Assembly: GCF_003584105.1 (NCBI RefSeq)
Contig: NZ_QXFO01000018.1
Coordinates: 186,001-250,000, forward strand
Direction of reading: 5' to 3'
DNA: 64,000 nucleotides
Origin: Flagellimonas taeanensis
GTDB taxonomy: Bacteria > Bacteroidota > Bacteroidia > Flavobacteriales > Flavobacteriaceae
The notes beneath the pieces were generated by a model. That model saw only the letters and a program-made list of their open reading frames with translations. It did not search any database and was not told the origin of the DNA. Below are positions 37,364 to 45,551 of the stretch, in pieces. Every line of letters starts with the position of its first letter. Positions within the stretch are counted from its first letter, which is position 1. The position numbers and the translations under genes are program-made.

Positions 37364-38638
37364 ATGCTGACCAAGAGAAATCTGTATGTTTTTATTTTTG
37401 CGGTGTCCGTGGTGGGCCTTTTTGTGGTTCAGTACCAATACTTGAGAGTGGGCCTTGGATTGGCAAAGGTCCAGTTTTCGGAAAAGATCGATGGGGCCAG
37501 GACCAATATAGGGGAGGAACTCTCGCAGTTCAATTCCCTTACCTATACCATTGGGAACACCATCAAGAAGGACACTTCGGAAGTGAGGATAAGCTTGGAC
37601 AGCCTCCAAAAAGCATCACAGTTCTATCTTAACGATTACATTTCATATCAGTTGGGTGTTTCCGGGATAGATGCGCCATTTACCTATTCCCTTTTTGCTA
37701 GGGATTCAACGGAATATTTCAGCTCGGCCAAACAACATCTCCGAGGGGAGGGAATGCTTACCTATCCTATCGAGATCAAAGGGTACCTACCAAACCTTTT
37801 GCAGAAAGAAGTGATCCTCGAACTAGGTTTTCAGGATCTCAACAAGTACTTTTTGGGTCAGTTGAGAGGGCTCACCATCCCAAGCATCCTTTTTCTGATA
37901 GCGATCATCGTGGTCGTGATATGGGTTTTAAGGTCATTCTATTGGCAGAGCAGCTTGATCACCACTACGAACGATTTTATCAACAACCTGACCCACGAAC
38001 TCAAAACACCCGTATTTTCCATTGGGTTGGCCAGCAAGATCTTGGAAGAGGAGGTGACGGAAGAAAAAAAGCCCGTTGTGGAGCTCATCCGAAGGGAAAC
38101 AGAACGATTAAAGGGGCATATTGATAAGGTATTGGAACTGTCCACTCTGGAGTCAGGAAAAAAACTGATGCAGTTCGCAGAAATTGATTTTAGGCCGGTA
38201 TTGCTTAAGTTATGTGAGGATTTTGCCCTGCTCGCCAAACACGAGAAAGTTGATTTTGGCTATCAGCTCCAACAAGGACCTTTTACCATGCGTGCCGAAA
38301 AGTTCCATTTGGAAAATGTGATCGGCAACCTATTGGAAAATGCCAAAAAATACTCAGATGACCCTGTGGTACGGTTGGAAGCCTACAAAGAAAAGGGAAA
38401 CTTAGTGATAACGGTATCGGATAATGGGCAGGGAATTGCAAAACAGGACAAAAAAAAGATCTTTAGGAAATACTATAGAGTGAAAAATGGAGATGTGCAT
38501 AAAGTTAAAGGTTATGGATTGGGCCTGTCCTATGTACAAAAGATAATTAGAATGCACCGCGGTAAGATTTCGGTGGAAAGTGAACTGGGAGAGGGCACCA
38601 CCTTTGTTCTTTCCCTAAAATTGACCAACAATGGATAG
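37364..38638 (+). CDS. Membrane sensor histidine kinase
   Basis: A kinase of about 424 residues. One transmembrane helix near the N-terminus (about 5-23), a periplasmic sensor region (about 24-172), a second helix (about 173-195), then HisKA with NLTHELKTPVFSIG (phospho-His about 210) and HATPase motifs NVIGNLLENAKKYS (N box), VSDNGQGIAKQD (G1) and GYGLGLSYV (G2). No HAMP domain is apparent. The ATG at 37364 is used because the upstream frame adds only a few residues. It overlaps the response regulator by 8 bp. The signal sensed is unknown; a role in controlling the polysaccharide locus is only suggested by proximity. Confidence 0.9.
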   Translation: MLTKRNLYVFIFAVSVVGLFVVQYQYLRVGLGLAKVQFSEKIDGARTNIGEELSQFNSLTYTIGNTIKKDTSEVRISLDSLQKASQFYLNDYISYQLGVSGIDAPFTYSLFARDSTEYFSSAKQHLRGEGMLTYPIEIKGYLPNLLQKEVILELGFQDLNKYFLGQLRGLTIPSILFLIAIIVVVIWVLRSFYWQSSLITTTNDFINNLTHELKTPVFSIGLASKILEEEVTEEKKPVVELIRRETERLKGHIDKVLELSTLESGKKLMQFAEIDFRPVLLKLCEDFALLAKHEKVDFGYQLQQGPFTMRAEKFHLENVIGNLLENAKKYSDDPVVRLEAYKEKGNLVITVSDNGQGIAKQDKKKIFRKYYRVKNGDVHKVKGYGLGLSYVQKIIRMHRGKISVESELGEGTTFVLSLKLTNNG

Positions 38639-39332
38639 AAAATACAACTTGATCTTGGTAGAGGACGATGCTTCGCTGGGGTATCTGCTTTCAGAATATT
38701 TGGGCATGAAGGGATTTGTGGTCACTTGGGCAAAGAATGCCCAGGACGCACTCCTGAAAACGGAGACCAATGTCTTTGACCTTGCCATTCTGGATGTGAT
38801 GCTACCGGACATGGACGGATTTGAACTCTCCCAAAAGATAAAGGGAATCAATCCAGACCTGCCTTTCATCTTCCTCACGGCCCGATCACTCAAGATAGAT
38901 GTATTGAAAGGATTCTCATTGGGTGCCGTGGACTATTTGAAAAAGCCTATAGACGAGGAAGAATTGGTGGTACGGATCAATGCATTGTTGGCCCGGTTGG
39001 TGACCGAGACCGATGAAGAGCCCCAACTTTCCCATTATGAGATTGGGGACTATACACTGAACACAGAGAATTTCGAACTGAGGTACAAAGGGGAAATCGT
39101 TAAGTTGACCGGCAAGGAATTTGACCTGCTTGCCCTCTTGGCCATGAACCAGAACCAACTCTGTACCCATAAGGAAATATTGACCACCATTTGGGACAAA
39201 AATGACTATTTCAACAAAAAGAGCCTCAATGTTTTCATATCCCACCTGCGAAAGCATCTGGGTAGGGATTCCAGAATAAGTATTGTGAATGTCAACAGGA
39301 GAGGGTTTATGCTTCGTGTGGAAGAAAAATAG
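38631..39332 (+). CDS. OmpR-family response regulator
   Basis: A 233-residue DNA-binding regulator. The receiver domain (about 1-120) has the acidic pair VEDD, the phospho-acceptor Asp in LAILDVMLPDMDGF (about 53), a Thr in FLTARS and the KKP lysine. The C-terminal winged helix (about 135-230) has LTGKEFDLLALLAMNQNQ and NVFISHLRKHLGRDSRISIVNVNRRGFML, typical of the OmpR/PhoB type. It is translationally coupled with the kinase before it and is its obvious partner. Confidence 0.92.
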   Translation: MDRKYNLILVEDDASLGYLLSEYLGMKGFVVTWAKNAQDALLKTETNVFDLAILDVMLPDMDGFELSQKIKGINPDLPFIFLTARSLKIDVLKGFSLGAVDYLKKPIDEEELVVRINALLARLVTETDEEPQLSHYEIGDYTLNTENFELRYKGEIVKLTGKEFDLLALLAMNQNQLCTHKEILTTIWDKNDYFNKKSLNVFISHLRKHLGRDSRISIVNVNRRGFMLRVEEK

Positions 39333-39371
39333 CCCTGGGGAACATGGCTTGGTTTTTGTGGCGATTCTAGG

Positions 39372-39644
39372 ATGAACAAACCAACCCTTTTTAGTTCGAT
39401 AATGTTGAATTTTTTTCGAAATAGCTCCAAAAAGGCTTCATTGCAACAATTGGACCATCTCTATATGCAAGCCATATCCAAATTGTCCGTCAATGAGAAA
39501 ATTGCATATTGTCAAAGATTAATAGAGAGCTCAAAGTACCATTTGGAGCAGTCATGCCCCAAAAAAGACGTCCCACACTTGAAGAGCCTTATTGAGGCTG
39601 CAGGTGACGAAATCCATAAGCTTCGTAGCCGAAAGGACCGTTGA
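39372..39644 (+). CDS. Small helical protein of unknown function
   Basis: A 90-residue soluble protein, mostly alpha-helical and lysine-rich, without signal peptide or recognised motif. Two cysteines are present (CQRLIE and QSCPKKD). It sits 39 bp after the OmpR-type regulator and 14 bp before the second kinase gene, so it is probably co-transcribed with the kinase/sigma-54 activator pair. A role as a small adaptor of that pathway is possible but not supported by any motif. Confidence 0.6.
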   Translation: MNKPTLFSSIMLNFFRNSSKKASLQQLDHLYMQAISKLSVNEKIAYCQRLIESSKYHLEQSCPKKDVPHLKSLIEAAGDEIHKLRSRKDR

Positions 39645-39658
39645 CGCAAGGCTATTAA

Positions 39659-40792
39659 ATGGATAGGAATTCGTATTTTTCAGCAAAGTGGATACCCGTG
39701 CATACCGCAGAGCAAAAATTGAAGGAACGCATCAAGGAGCTGACCTGCCTCTATGAAGTCACCTCGTTGATCGTCAACAGTGATTATGAGCAGATTGAAG
39801 AGGTCCTGCGCGCCATAGCATCATGTTTGCAAAGAGCTTGGCAGTTCAACGAGGAAACCTATGTGGAGCTCAAAACACCCTTGACCACGATAAGAACAAA
39901 AAAAGCAGCGGACAAATATGTCTTTCTAAAATCACCGGTCAAAGTGTTCAATGAAAAAAGAGGGCATATCAAAATTGGATATCCATCTCCCAAATATACT
40001 ATGGATGACTTTTTGGTAGAGGAAAAGCAATTATTGGACAATGTTTGTCTTGAAGTTGGAAACTTACTTGAGCGAAAGGAGATTAAAGAGAACCAAGAGG
40101 CCATCCGAAGACAAGTGGAACAAGGGGACCGATTGCGTATCCTTGGGGAGATAACCGCTGGGATTGCCCATGAGCTCAATACACCATTGGCCAATATATT
40201 GGGGTTTACGGAATTGCTGAAAGAACGAGTAGGAGGGGACCCAAAGGCAGAAAAGGACCTGGACAAGATCATCACCAATACCATTTTTTCACGCGAAGTG
40301 GTCAAAAAGCTCATGTTCTTCGCTTGCGAAATGCCCCAAGAAAGAACCAGTCTGAACATCGTTCCCGTCATCGAGGATGCCATAGACCTGCTAGGCACCA
40401 CATTGCGGCAGAATGAGATCAGCTGCAAACTTATCGCGGACAAAAAGGACATTGTCCTGAAAATGGACAAGATCCAACTCACCCAAGTATTGTTCAACCT
40501 TATCGTGAACGCCATTTATTTTTCCCCGCCCCAGAGCACCATTTTGGTCGAAGTAAGGGAGAAAGAGGGAAATGTGGTCCTGAAAATATCGGATGAGGGC
40601 AGCGGCATACCCAAGGACAAGACAGAAACCGTTTTTGCCCCATTCTTCACCACCAAGCCCATGGGAGAGGGGAGCGGCCTTGGACTCAGTGTGGTGCACG
40701 GTATTGTAAAGAGTCATCAAGGTACCATCGGGCATGCACCCAATACACCCAAAGGCACTATCTTTACCATCAAATTTCCCAAAACGGTATAA
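39659..40792 (+). CDS. Soluble histidine kinase with GAF-like sensor domain
   Basis: A 377-residue cytoplasmic kinase with no membrane segment. The N-terminal part (about 15-150) resembles a GAF domain (LYEVTSLIVNSDYEQIEEVLRAIASCL), followed by a coiled helix and HisKA with GEITAGIAHELNTPLANI (phospho-His about 171). The ATPase domain has VLFNLIVNAIYFS, ISDEGSGIPKD and GSGLGLSVVHGIV. The arrangement is NtrB-like, matching the NtrC-type regulator encoded 6 bp downstream. The GAF ligand is unknown. Confidence 0.88.
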   Translation: MDRNSYFSAKWIPVHTAEQKLKERIKELTCLYEVTSLIVNSDYEQIEEVLRAIASCLQRAWQFNEETYVELKTPLTTIRTKKAADKYVFLKSPVKVFNEKRGHIKIGYPSPKYTMDDFLVEEKQLLDNVCLEVGNLLERKEIKENQEAIRRQVEQGDRLRILGEITAGIAHELNTPLANILGFTELLKERVGGDPKAEKDLDKIITNTIFSREVVKKLMFFACEMPQERTSLNIVPVIEDAIDLLGTTLRQNEISCKLIADKKDIVLKMDKIQLTQVLFNLIVNAIYFSPPQSTILVEVREKEGNVVLKISDEGSGIPKDKTETVFAPFFTTKPMGEGSGLGLSVVHGIVKSHQGTIGHAPNTPKGTIFTIKFPKTV

Positions 40793-40798
40793 AAGGAT

Positions 40799-42118
40799 AT
40801 GCTCAAGAAGGAGAACATACTATTGGTGGATGATGATATCCAGATCCTGGAGCTCTTGCACCGGCACCTGAATTCCATGCACTATCACACCTATAGCGCG
40901 GTTTCGGTGAAAGAGGCCCTGTACATTCTCAAGGACACGGAAATAGACCTGCTCATTACCGACATCAATATGCCGGAGATCAACGGAATCCAATTGATCA
41001 AATACACGGCAGAACATTTCCCCGATATGCCCAAGTTGGTCGTCACAGGCTTTCCTTCCATTGATGACGCCATGGACGTTTTTAGATCTGGCGCCACCGA
41101 GTATCTTACAAAACCCTTCACCAAGAATGAACTGGCCGATGCGGTCAAAAAATCTTTGGAAAGTAGGAGTCCCAAGAAGCTCGCAAAAAATGCAAACTCC
41201 AAGCAGGACAATGGTTATGGAGAAATGATAGGTGCCTCCGAGGCTTTTTCGGAGATTGTTGAAATCATCGAAAGGGTAAAGGACAACCACGCAACGATTT
41301 TGGTCCAAGGAGAAAGTGGCACGGGAAAGGAACTGGTGGCAAGGTCCATCCATTATTCGGGGAGGTTCGCCCGGGCACCCTTCATTCCCGTGAATTGCGG
41401 GGCCATTCCTGAAAATCTTTTGGAAGCAGAACTTTTTGGCTACACCAAAGGTGCCTTCACAGGGGCCAATGAGACCCGGAAGGGCTTTTTCCAAGCGGCG
41501 GACAATGGTACCATTTTTTTGGACGAGATCGGAAATGCATCCTTGGCTGTTCAGGGCAAACTATTGCGGGTGCTCCAAGAAAAGGAGGTGACCAAAGTGG
41601 GCGCGCAGAAACCTGAGAAACTCAATGTGCGGGTCATAGCGGCCACCAACAGTAATTTGGAGGAACTCATCCAAAAAAAGCTTTTTCGGGAAGATCTATA
41701 TTATCGCCTAACAGTGGTTTCCATTGTAGTTCCCCCACTTAGGGAGCGGGTCGCGGACATTCGTTTGCTGGTGGATAGGTTCCTACAAAAATATGGGGTG
41801 GAATACAGGGACCGTCTGGTCCGTATATCGCCCGAGGCATTGAAGATACTGGAGCGCTATCCTTGGCCTGGGAACATCCGGGAACTGGAAAATGTGGTGC
41901 AGAGGGCCGTTATCATGTGTGATGGGCAGGTAGATGTCAAACATTTGCCGGAGCAAGTGAAGTACAAGATCGATTTTTCAGAAGACGTATTGAAGCCCTT
42001 GAAAGAAGTGGAAAGGGAACATATCATCAAAGTATTGGCCTCCACGGGAAACAACAAGACCAAGGCGGCCGAAATTCTTGGCATAGACCGCAAGACCCTT
42101 CGGGAAAAACTCAAATAA
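40799..42118 (+). CDS. NtrC-family sigma-54-dependent activator
   Basis: A 439-residue enhancer-binding protein: receiver domain (about 1-120, phospho-Asp in LLITDINMPEINGI), AAA+ domain (about 140-375) with Walker A QGESGTGKELVA (about 170), the sigma-54 contact loop GAFTGA (about 220), Walker B GTIFLDEIGNA and the arginine finger region REDLYYRL, and a Fis-type helix-turn-helix at the end (KTKAAEILGIDRKTLREKLK). It should open sigma-54 promoters after phosphorylation by the kinase upstream. Two tandem dyads and a sigma-54 promoter lie just behind its stop codon, so its first target is probably the downstream GreA-fold gene. Confidence 0.93.
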   Translation: MLKKENILLVDDDIQILELLHRHLNSMHYHTYSAVSVKEALYILKDTEIDLLITDINMPEINGIQLIKYTAEHFPDMPKLVVTGFPSIDDAMDVFRSGATEYLTKPFTKNELADAVKKSLESRSPKKLAKNANSKQDNGYGEMIGASEAFSEIVEIIERVKDNHATILVQGESGTGKELVARSIHYSGRFARAPFIPVNCGAIPENLLEAELFGYTKGAFTGANETRKGFFQAADNGTIFLDEIGNASLAVQGKLLRVLQEKEVTKVGAQKPEKLNVRVIAATNSNLEELIQKKLFREDLYYRLTVVSIVVPPLRERVADIRLLVDRFLQKYGVEYRDRLVRISPEALKILERYPWPGNIRELENVVQRAVIMCDGQVDVKHLPEQVKYKIDFSEDVLKPLKEVEREHIIKVLASTGNNKTKAAEILGIDRKTLREKLK

Positions 42119-42124
42119 GCTACT

Positions 42125-42159
42125 GGGTAAAAATTCTCCATACGGGTAAAAATTCCCCA
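42125..42159 (+). promoter_or_regulatory. Tandem dyad sites, candidate upstream activator sequences
   Basis: Two copies of GGGTAAAAATTC(T/C)CC at 42125-42139 and 42144-42158, 19 bp apart. Each follows a GGG-n-AA-nnn-TT-n-(C/T)CC dyad, as expected for a dimeric Fis-type protein. They lie about 100 bp before the sigma-54 promoter and just after the activator gene. Confidence 0.65.
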
Positions 42160-42247
42160 CTCAGTTTATCTCTTCTTCTTTTTTGATTGTTTTTAAATAA
42201 TTGATATTCAATTCATTGTAATCAATCATTTCTTTTTTCCATTATTG

Positions 42248-42261
42248 GGCATACGGTTTGC
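42248..42261 (+). promoter_or_regulatory. Sigma-54 (-24/-12) promoter
   Basis: GGCATACGGTTTGC has GG at -24 and GC at -12 with exactly 10 bp between, and matches GGCAC-N5-TTGC except for one T. Predicted transcript start near 42273, about 117 nt before the GreA-fold gene. Confidence 0.65.
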
Positions 42262-42389
42262 CCTATGCTGCCAATAACCGACCACATTGACTTTTCGAAT
42301 TGGGGTTGCATGTTTTTACAGGGCATCCAAAGTAGGGGGCGATGTACGAAGCGAATCCCGAAAAAGTTGGAAACCACAAAAGATCAAAT

Positions 42390-42812
42390 ATGAAGCGGAA
42401 CGATCTGATCATGGAGAAATCGGATTACGTGGCCATAAAAAAGGTATTGAACTTTCATAGGCACTATCAGGATTATGCCCACAAAGAAACCTTGGACGAA
42501 CTCAGGGAGCAATTGGAATATACCTTGATCTGTGATGCTTCCGAATTGCCCAAGGGAGTCGTAAGGCTCAGGTCCAAAGTGACCGTGGCCACGAAATCAG
42601 GCTGGTGGAACACCTTTCAGGTGATGCTGCATGATGATGGCGACAACAAGGAAGGGCAAATTTCAGTCAAAAGCACCTTGGGTGCTGCGCTGATAGGCAG
42701 GAGCATTGGCGATGTAGTGCTGGTAGGGATGCCCAATAGCCCCCTGAGCCTTGAGATCAAAGAAGTGAAATGGGCGGTAAGTGAAGATGAAGAACTGCCC
42801 TTGCTCAAGTAA
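42390..42812 (+). CDS. GreA/GreB-fold (Rnk-like) protein
   Basis: A protein of about 140 residues with a short helical N-terminal part (about 1-50) and a C-terminal FKBP-like domain of the GreA/GreB family (about 60-135): GVVRLRSKVTVATK, KSTLGAALIGRSIGDVVLVGMP. The N-terminal coiled coil is too short for true transcript-cleavage GreA, so it is closer to Rnk or other RNA-polymerase secondary-channel-binding homologues. The ATG at 42390 fits better than the one at 42342. It is the first gene after a sigma-54 promoter and so is likely controlled by the NtrC-type activator. Confidence 0.75.
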   Translation: MKRNDLIMEKSDYVAIKKVLNFHRHYQDYAHKETLDELREQLEYTLICDASELPKGVVRLRSKVTVATKSGWWNTFQVMLHDDGDNKEGQISVKSTLGAALIGRSIGDVVLVGMPNSPLSLEIKEVKWAVSEDEELPLLK

Positions 42813-42857
42813 GGAACAATTTAGATTCAATTATATAAACCTTAAATTCTGTTAGTT

Positions 42858-43202
42858 ATGAAGAAATACCTTTTCTTTTTTGGATTGTTTATAGCAGCCA
42901 TGAACCTTCAGGCCCAAGATGTGGCGGTAGGGGATACTTTTGAGATAGGAAGACCGGATTCCCCACAATATGAATACTTGGAGTTTCCCAGGGCCAACTT
43001 TATCATCAAAAGGGGAGGCATTGCCAACTATAAAAGTGTAGAAGGCCAAAAAGTGGTCGTCACTTCCGTTAAGGAGAAGAAAGACGGAACCAAGGTGGTG
43101 AAGATCAAGAGGGTCGACGGAAACCGATTTTTTGGCAGCCACTGGCAAGTAGCGGCCAACGTTGACAAAGCTCTGGAATCCGGAGAATTGCTCAAAATAT
43201 AG
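42858..43202 (+). CDS. Small secreted protein of unknown function
   Basis: A 114-residue protein with a clear signal peptide (about 1-19, MKKYLFFFGLFIAAMNLQAQ, cut after AQ). The mature part is about 95 residues, basic, with an SH3-like feel: GDTFEIGRP, GQKVVVTSVKEKKDGTKVVKIKR and RFFGSHWQVAANVDKALESGEL. I recognise no family. It lies 45 bp after the GreA-fold gene on the same strand and probably belongs to the sigma-54-driven transcript. Confidence 0.72.
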   Translation: MKKYLFFFGLFIAAMNLQAQDVAVGDTFEIGRPDSPQYEYLEFPRANFIIKRGGIANYKSVEGQKVVVTSVKEKKDGTKVVKIKRVDGNRFFGSHWQVAANVDKALESGELLKI

Positions 43203-43317
43203 ATGGATTGATGTGATGTACTGTTCCCGGCTCCTTGTTCTTTTTGGATTTGCTCAAATTGGGGCCGGGATGTACTAATCACAAATCAATGAAAAAATCA
43301 TTTAAAAGAACTTCGAT

Positions 43318-43956
43318 TTGTTTGAACCCAAGATCATATCGGGAGGAACCAAAAAGCGGCGTTTTCGCTTCGCTTTGGTATTGGGAACCTCCTTTTTGTT
43401 GATTTTGGCGGCCAACCTGATCGATTACAAGTACCTCTCAAATGTGCGGCACAATGTGAACTCGGTGTATAATGATCGTGTCGTGGCCCAGGACTATATC
43501 TACCAGCTCAGCAACCTGTTCTACCAAAAGCAATTGTCCATGGGTGAAAACGGGAGCTCTTTGCATAGGAACGACCAAAATGATTCCATAGACCGGTTGT
43601 TGTTCCATTTCTCCAAGACCGAACTCACCCGAAGTGAGGCCGGTTTTTTTTTCGATCTCCAAAAGAACCATGGGGAATTGATGTCCCTTGAAACTGTGCT
43701 GTCCAATGGACCGAAAGGCCCTACTATGGCCATACAGCAGGACATTAGACGGGAATTGCAGGAAATCCGGAAAAATTTGGACGATCTGGAAAGCGTACAG
43801 TTCACGGAAGGTGGTCAAATGACCCAAAACTCCAACCGCTCCTTGGGCATGAACGCATTTTTATCCAAAATGGAACTGGCTTTTTTGATTGTCAACGGTG
43901 TCGTGCTCCTCTACATGGTCCTCTTGGGCACCAACCTGATGCGAAAGGTGAATTGA
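43318..43956 (+). CDS. Membrane protein with four-helix-bundle sensor-like domain
   Basis: A 212-residue protein with two transmembrane helices (about 19-36 and 184-206) flanking a periplasmic helical domain that resembles the 4HB ligand-binding module of chemoreceptors (VNSVYNDRVVAQDYIYQLSNLFYQKQ is very typical). It ends a few residues after the second helix (NLMRKVN), so it has no HAMP, kinase or methyl-accepting output. The frame starts at TTG 43318; the nearby ATG at 43289 is in another frame. An inverted repeat CCCGGCTCC/GGGGCCGGG (43226-43269) lies upstream. It may present a signal to a separate partner. Confidence 0.7.
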   Translation: MFEPKIISGGTKKRRFRFALVLGTSFLLILAANLIDYKYLSNVRHNVNSVYNDRVVAQDYIYQLSNLFYQKQLSMGENGSSLHRNDQNDSIDRLLFHFSKTELTRSEAGFFFDLQKNHGELMSLETVLSNGPKGPTMAIQQDIRRELQEIRKNLDDLESVQFTEGGQMTQNSNRSLGMNAFLSKMELAFLIVNGVVLLYMVLLGTNLMRKVN

Positions 43957-43958
43957 TT

Positions 43959-44441
43959 TCACCTGTCCATATCCAATAGTTTGATTGTAATCCCGATTTG
44001 TCCCAAATGGTATAAATCGTGATGGATGATTCCCTCGACCAAATATTTCAGGGTATGATTTGGTTTGTAGGTGTTGTTCTCCAGATAATCATCATTCTTG
44101 TCGGAGAGAAACGCTATCAATTCGGCTTGGCTCTCCCGCAGGTTTGCCTTTAGCTTTTTCCACCCCATTTTTTTCAACGCCTCATTCCTTTTCCAGTTTT
44201 CAGGACTTTCAATGCCCAGCTTGGATTCCTGCCCACGAAGCAGCTTTATGGCGTGCATACGCCAGACCCAAATGTGATAAATCAGCTCCGCCGCGCTATG
44301 GACTTCGGGAATAGGTCTTTCAAAGGCCTGTGTTTCCGATATCGGCTCAATTTTGTTCTCCAAATTGTCATCGTACCAGGTCTTTCCATTTTGGATATCC
44401 CTTAACTGAACGATGATGTTTTCTACAATTTTTCTACTCAT
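43959..44441 (-). CDS. DinB-like family protein
   Basis: A 160-residue four-helix protein of the DinB/YfiT superfamily, related to thiol S-transferases. The conserved metal-ligand histidines appear to be in AAELIYHIWVWRMHA (about 50-64) and GIIHHDLYHLGQIG (about 137-150), the latter with the family's HxxxHxGQI pattern. Function of individual members is mostly unknown; some are bacillithiol or mycothiol-dependent. It is 12 bp downstream of an alpha/beta hydrolase on the same strand and faces the 4HB protein tail to tail with 2 bp between stops. Confidence 0.8.
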   Translation of the reverse strand: MSRKIVENIIVQLRDIQNGKTWYDDNLENKIEPISETQAFERPIPEVHSAAELIYHIWVWRMHAIKLLRGQESKLGIESPENWKRNEALKKMGWKKLKANLRESQAELIAFLSDKNDDYLENNTYKPNHTLKYLVEGIIHHDLYHLGQIGITIKLLDMDR

Positions 44442-44453
44442 CTAAATGTCCAT

Positions 44454-45335
44454 TTATTCTTTGTCCAAAAACTTTTCAATCATGGGGACAACGAGTTGAC
44501 TTTCTTTAAAATCAGGTTGAATCGTGGTTATTTCCCCGATATATTCCCCATGTCCGCCTGGGATGATGGCCAGTTCCGAATGGGTAATCTGTCGGTGGAG
44601 TTCCATGGCGTGTTCAGGGCTGATAATGTCCTTGTCGCCGATAATGATCAGTGTGGGTGCTTGAATGGCCTCGATATGCTCGTCGGGGATGTCCTTGAAG
44701 TTTACCATTCGTTTGGCATCCCTGTCATGCATCAATTGCAAACCAGAAGTATCTGCAGCCACTTCTTTGTATGCAGTTTGGAGTTGCTCGGGCATGTTTT
44801 CCAGTTTTGACTGCTGCATAAAGTCCCAAAACCATTCGGGAACCCCATTGCGTTTGGCAAGTGCAGAACCCAAAACCATTTTGGTGACCAATTCCGGATG
44901 GCGGATGGCAATCTGCAAGGTTGTTGTCCCGCCATTGCTGAAACCGAAAAAATCGGCTTTGTCCACCTTCAGGTTGTGGAGGAGTGTTGCAACATCGTCG
45001 GCATCCTGCTCAAAGGAAGAGTCCGTGCCCCTGTCGTTCGTGCGCCCATGCGCCTGAAGCTCCACGGCTATCACTTGTCTGTTTTTGGCAAATAATGGGA
45101 TAACTTTCCCAAAATTGGAGGGAATAGTGGAACCGCCCCCGTGGATTAGGACGAGGGGTTTTCCCTGTCCGTGGATCTCATAATACATTTTTAGGCCGTT
45201 CACTTCGGAATATCCGCTGGCAAAGGCCAGTTCTTCTGTTGCAGTGGGTTCCATTTTTTGGGGTTCTGTTTTTGAGGGATTACATGTGGTAAAAATGAAA
45301 AGCAGCAAACCGGGAATGGGAAGTATTTGCTTCAT
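44454..45335 (-). CDS. Alpha/beta hydrolase, probable lipoprotein
   Basis: A 293-residue alpha/beta-fold hydrolase exported by a short lipoprotein-like signal (LLLFIFTTCNPS, Cys about 18). Fold motifs: oxyanion strand LVLIHGGGST, nucleophile elbow FFGFSNGGTT (Ser about 151), acid in LIIIGDKDIIS and the final His in IPGGHGEYIG. These complete the catalytic triad. Substrate unknown; the family includes esterases and peroxidase-like hydrolases. It is upstream of the DinB-like gene in a two-gene operon. Confidence 0.85.
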   Translation of the reverse strand: MKQILPIPGLLLFIFTTCNPSKTEPQKMEPTATEELAFASGYSEVNGLKMYYEIHGQGKPLVLIHGGGSTIPSNFGKVIPLFAKNRQVIAVELQAHGRTNDRGTDSSFEQDADDVATLLHNLKVDKADFFGFSNGGTTTLQIAIRHPELVTKMVLGSALAKRNGVPEWFWDFMQQSKLENMPEQLQTAYKEVAADTSGLQLMHDRDAKRMVNFKDIPDEHIEAIQAPTLIIIGDKDIISPEHAMELHRQITHSELAIIPGGHGEYIGEITTIQPDFKESQLVVPMIEKFLDKE

Positions 45336-45551
45336 TTTATCGACTGGTTATCATGTTGTTCATTGAAATAGTTGTTGGCGATTTATGGGTGTGGGCGGGA
45401 AAAATGAAAAACTTTTATGAATCTTGTTCATGTCCATGTAAATTATAAAATCCATCCATTCCACCAATTTACCATAAAATCAATAAAAAACACTAAGTTT
45501 AAAAAGGGAAAGCAGTACACACTTCCCGTTCCATAAAATCAGCACCAACCC

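Noticed and set aside
39345-39359. A second sigma-54-like sequence (GGCTTGGTTTTTGT) before the 90-residue gene
   Set aside because: The -12 element has GT in place of GC, and the predicted transcript start would fall on the start codon. Too weak to list.
43226-43269. GC-rich inverted repeat CCCGGCTCC/GGGGCCGGG as a terminator
   Set aside because: No T-run follows on either strand and the loop is about 26 nt; mentioned only as a possible structure before the 4HB protein gene.
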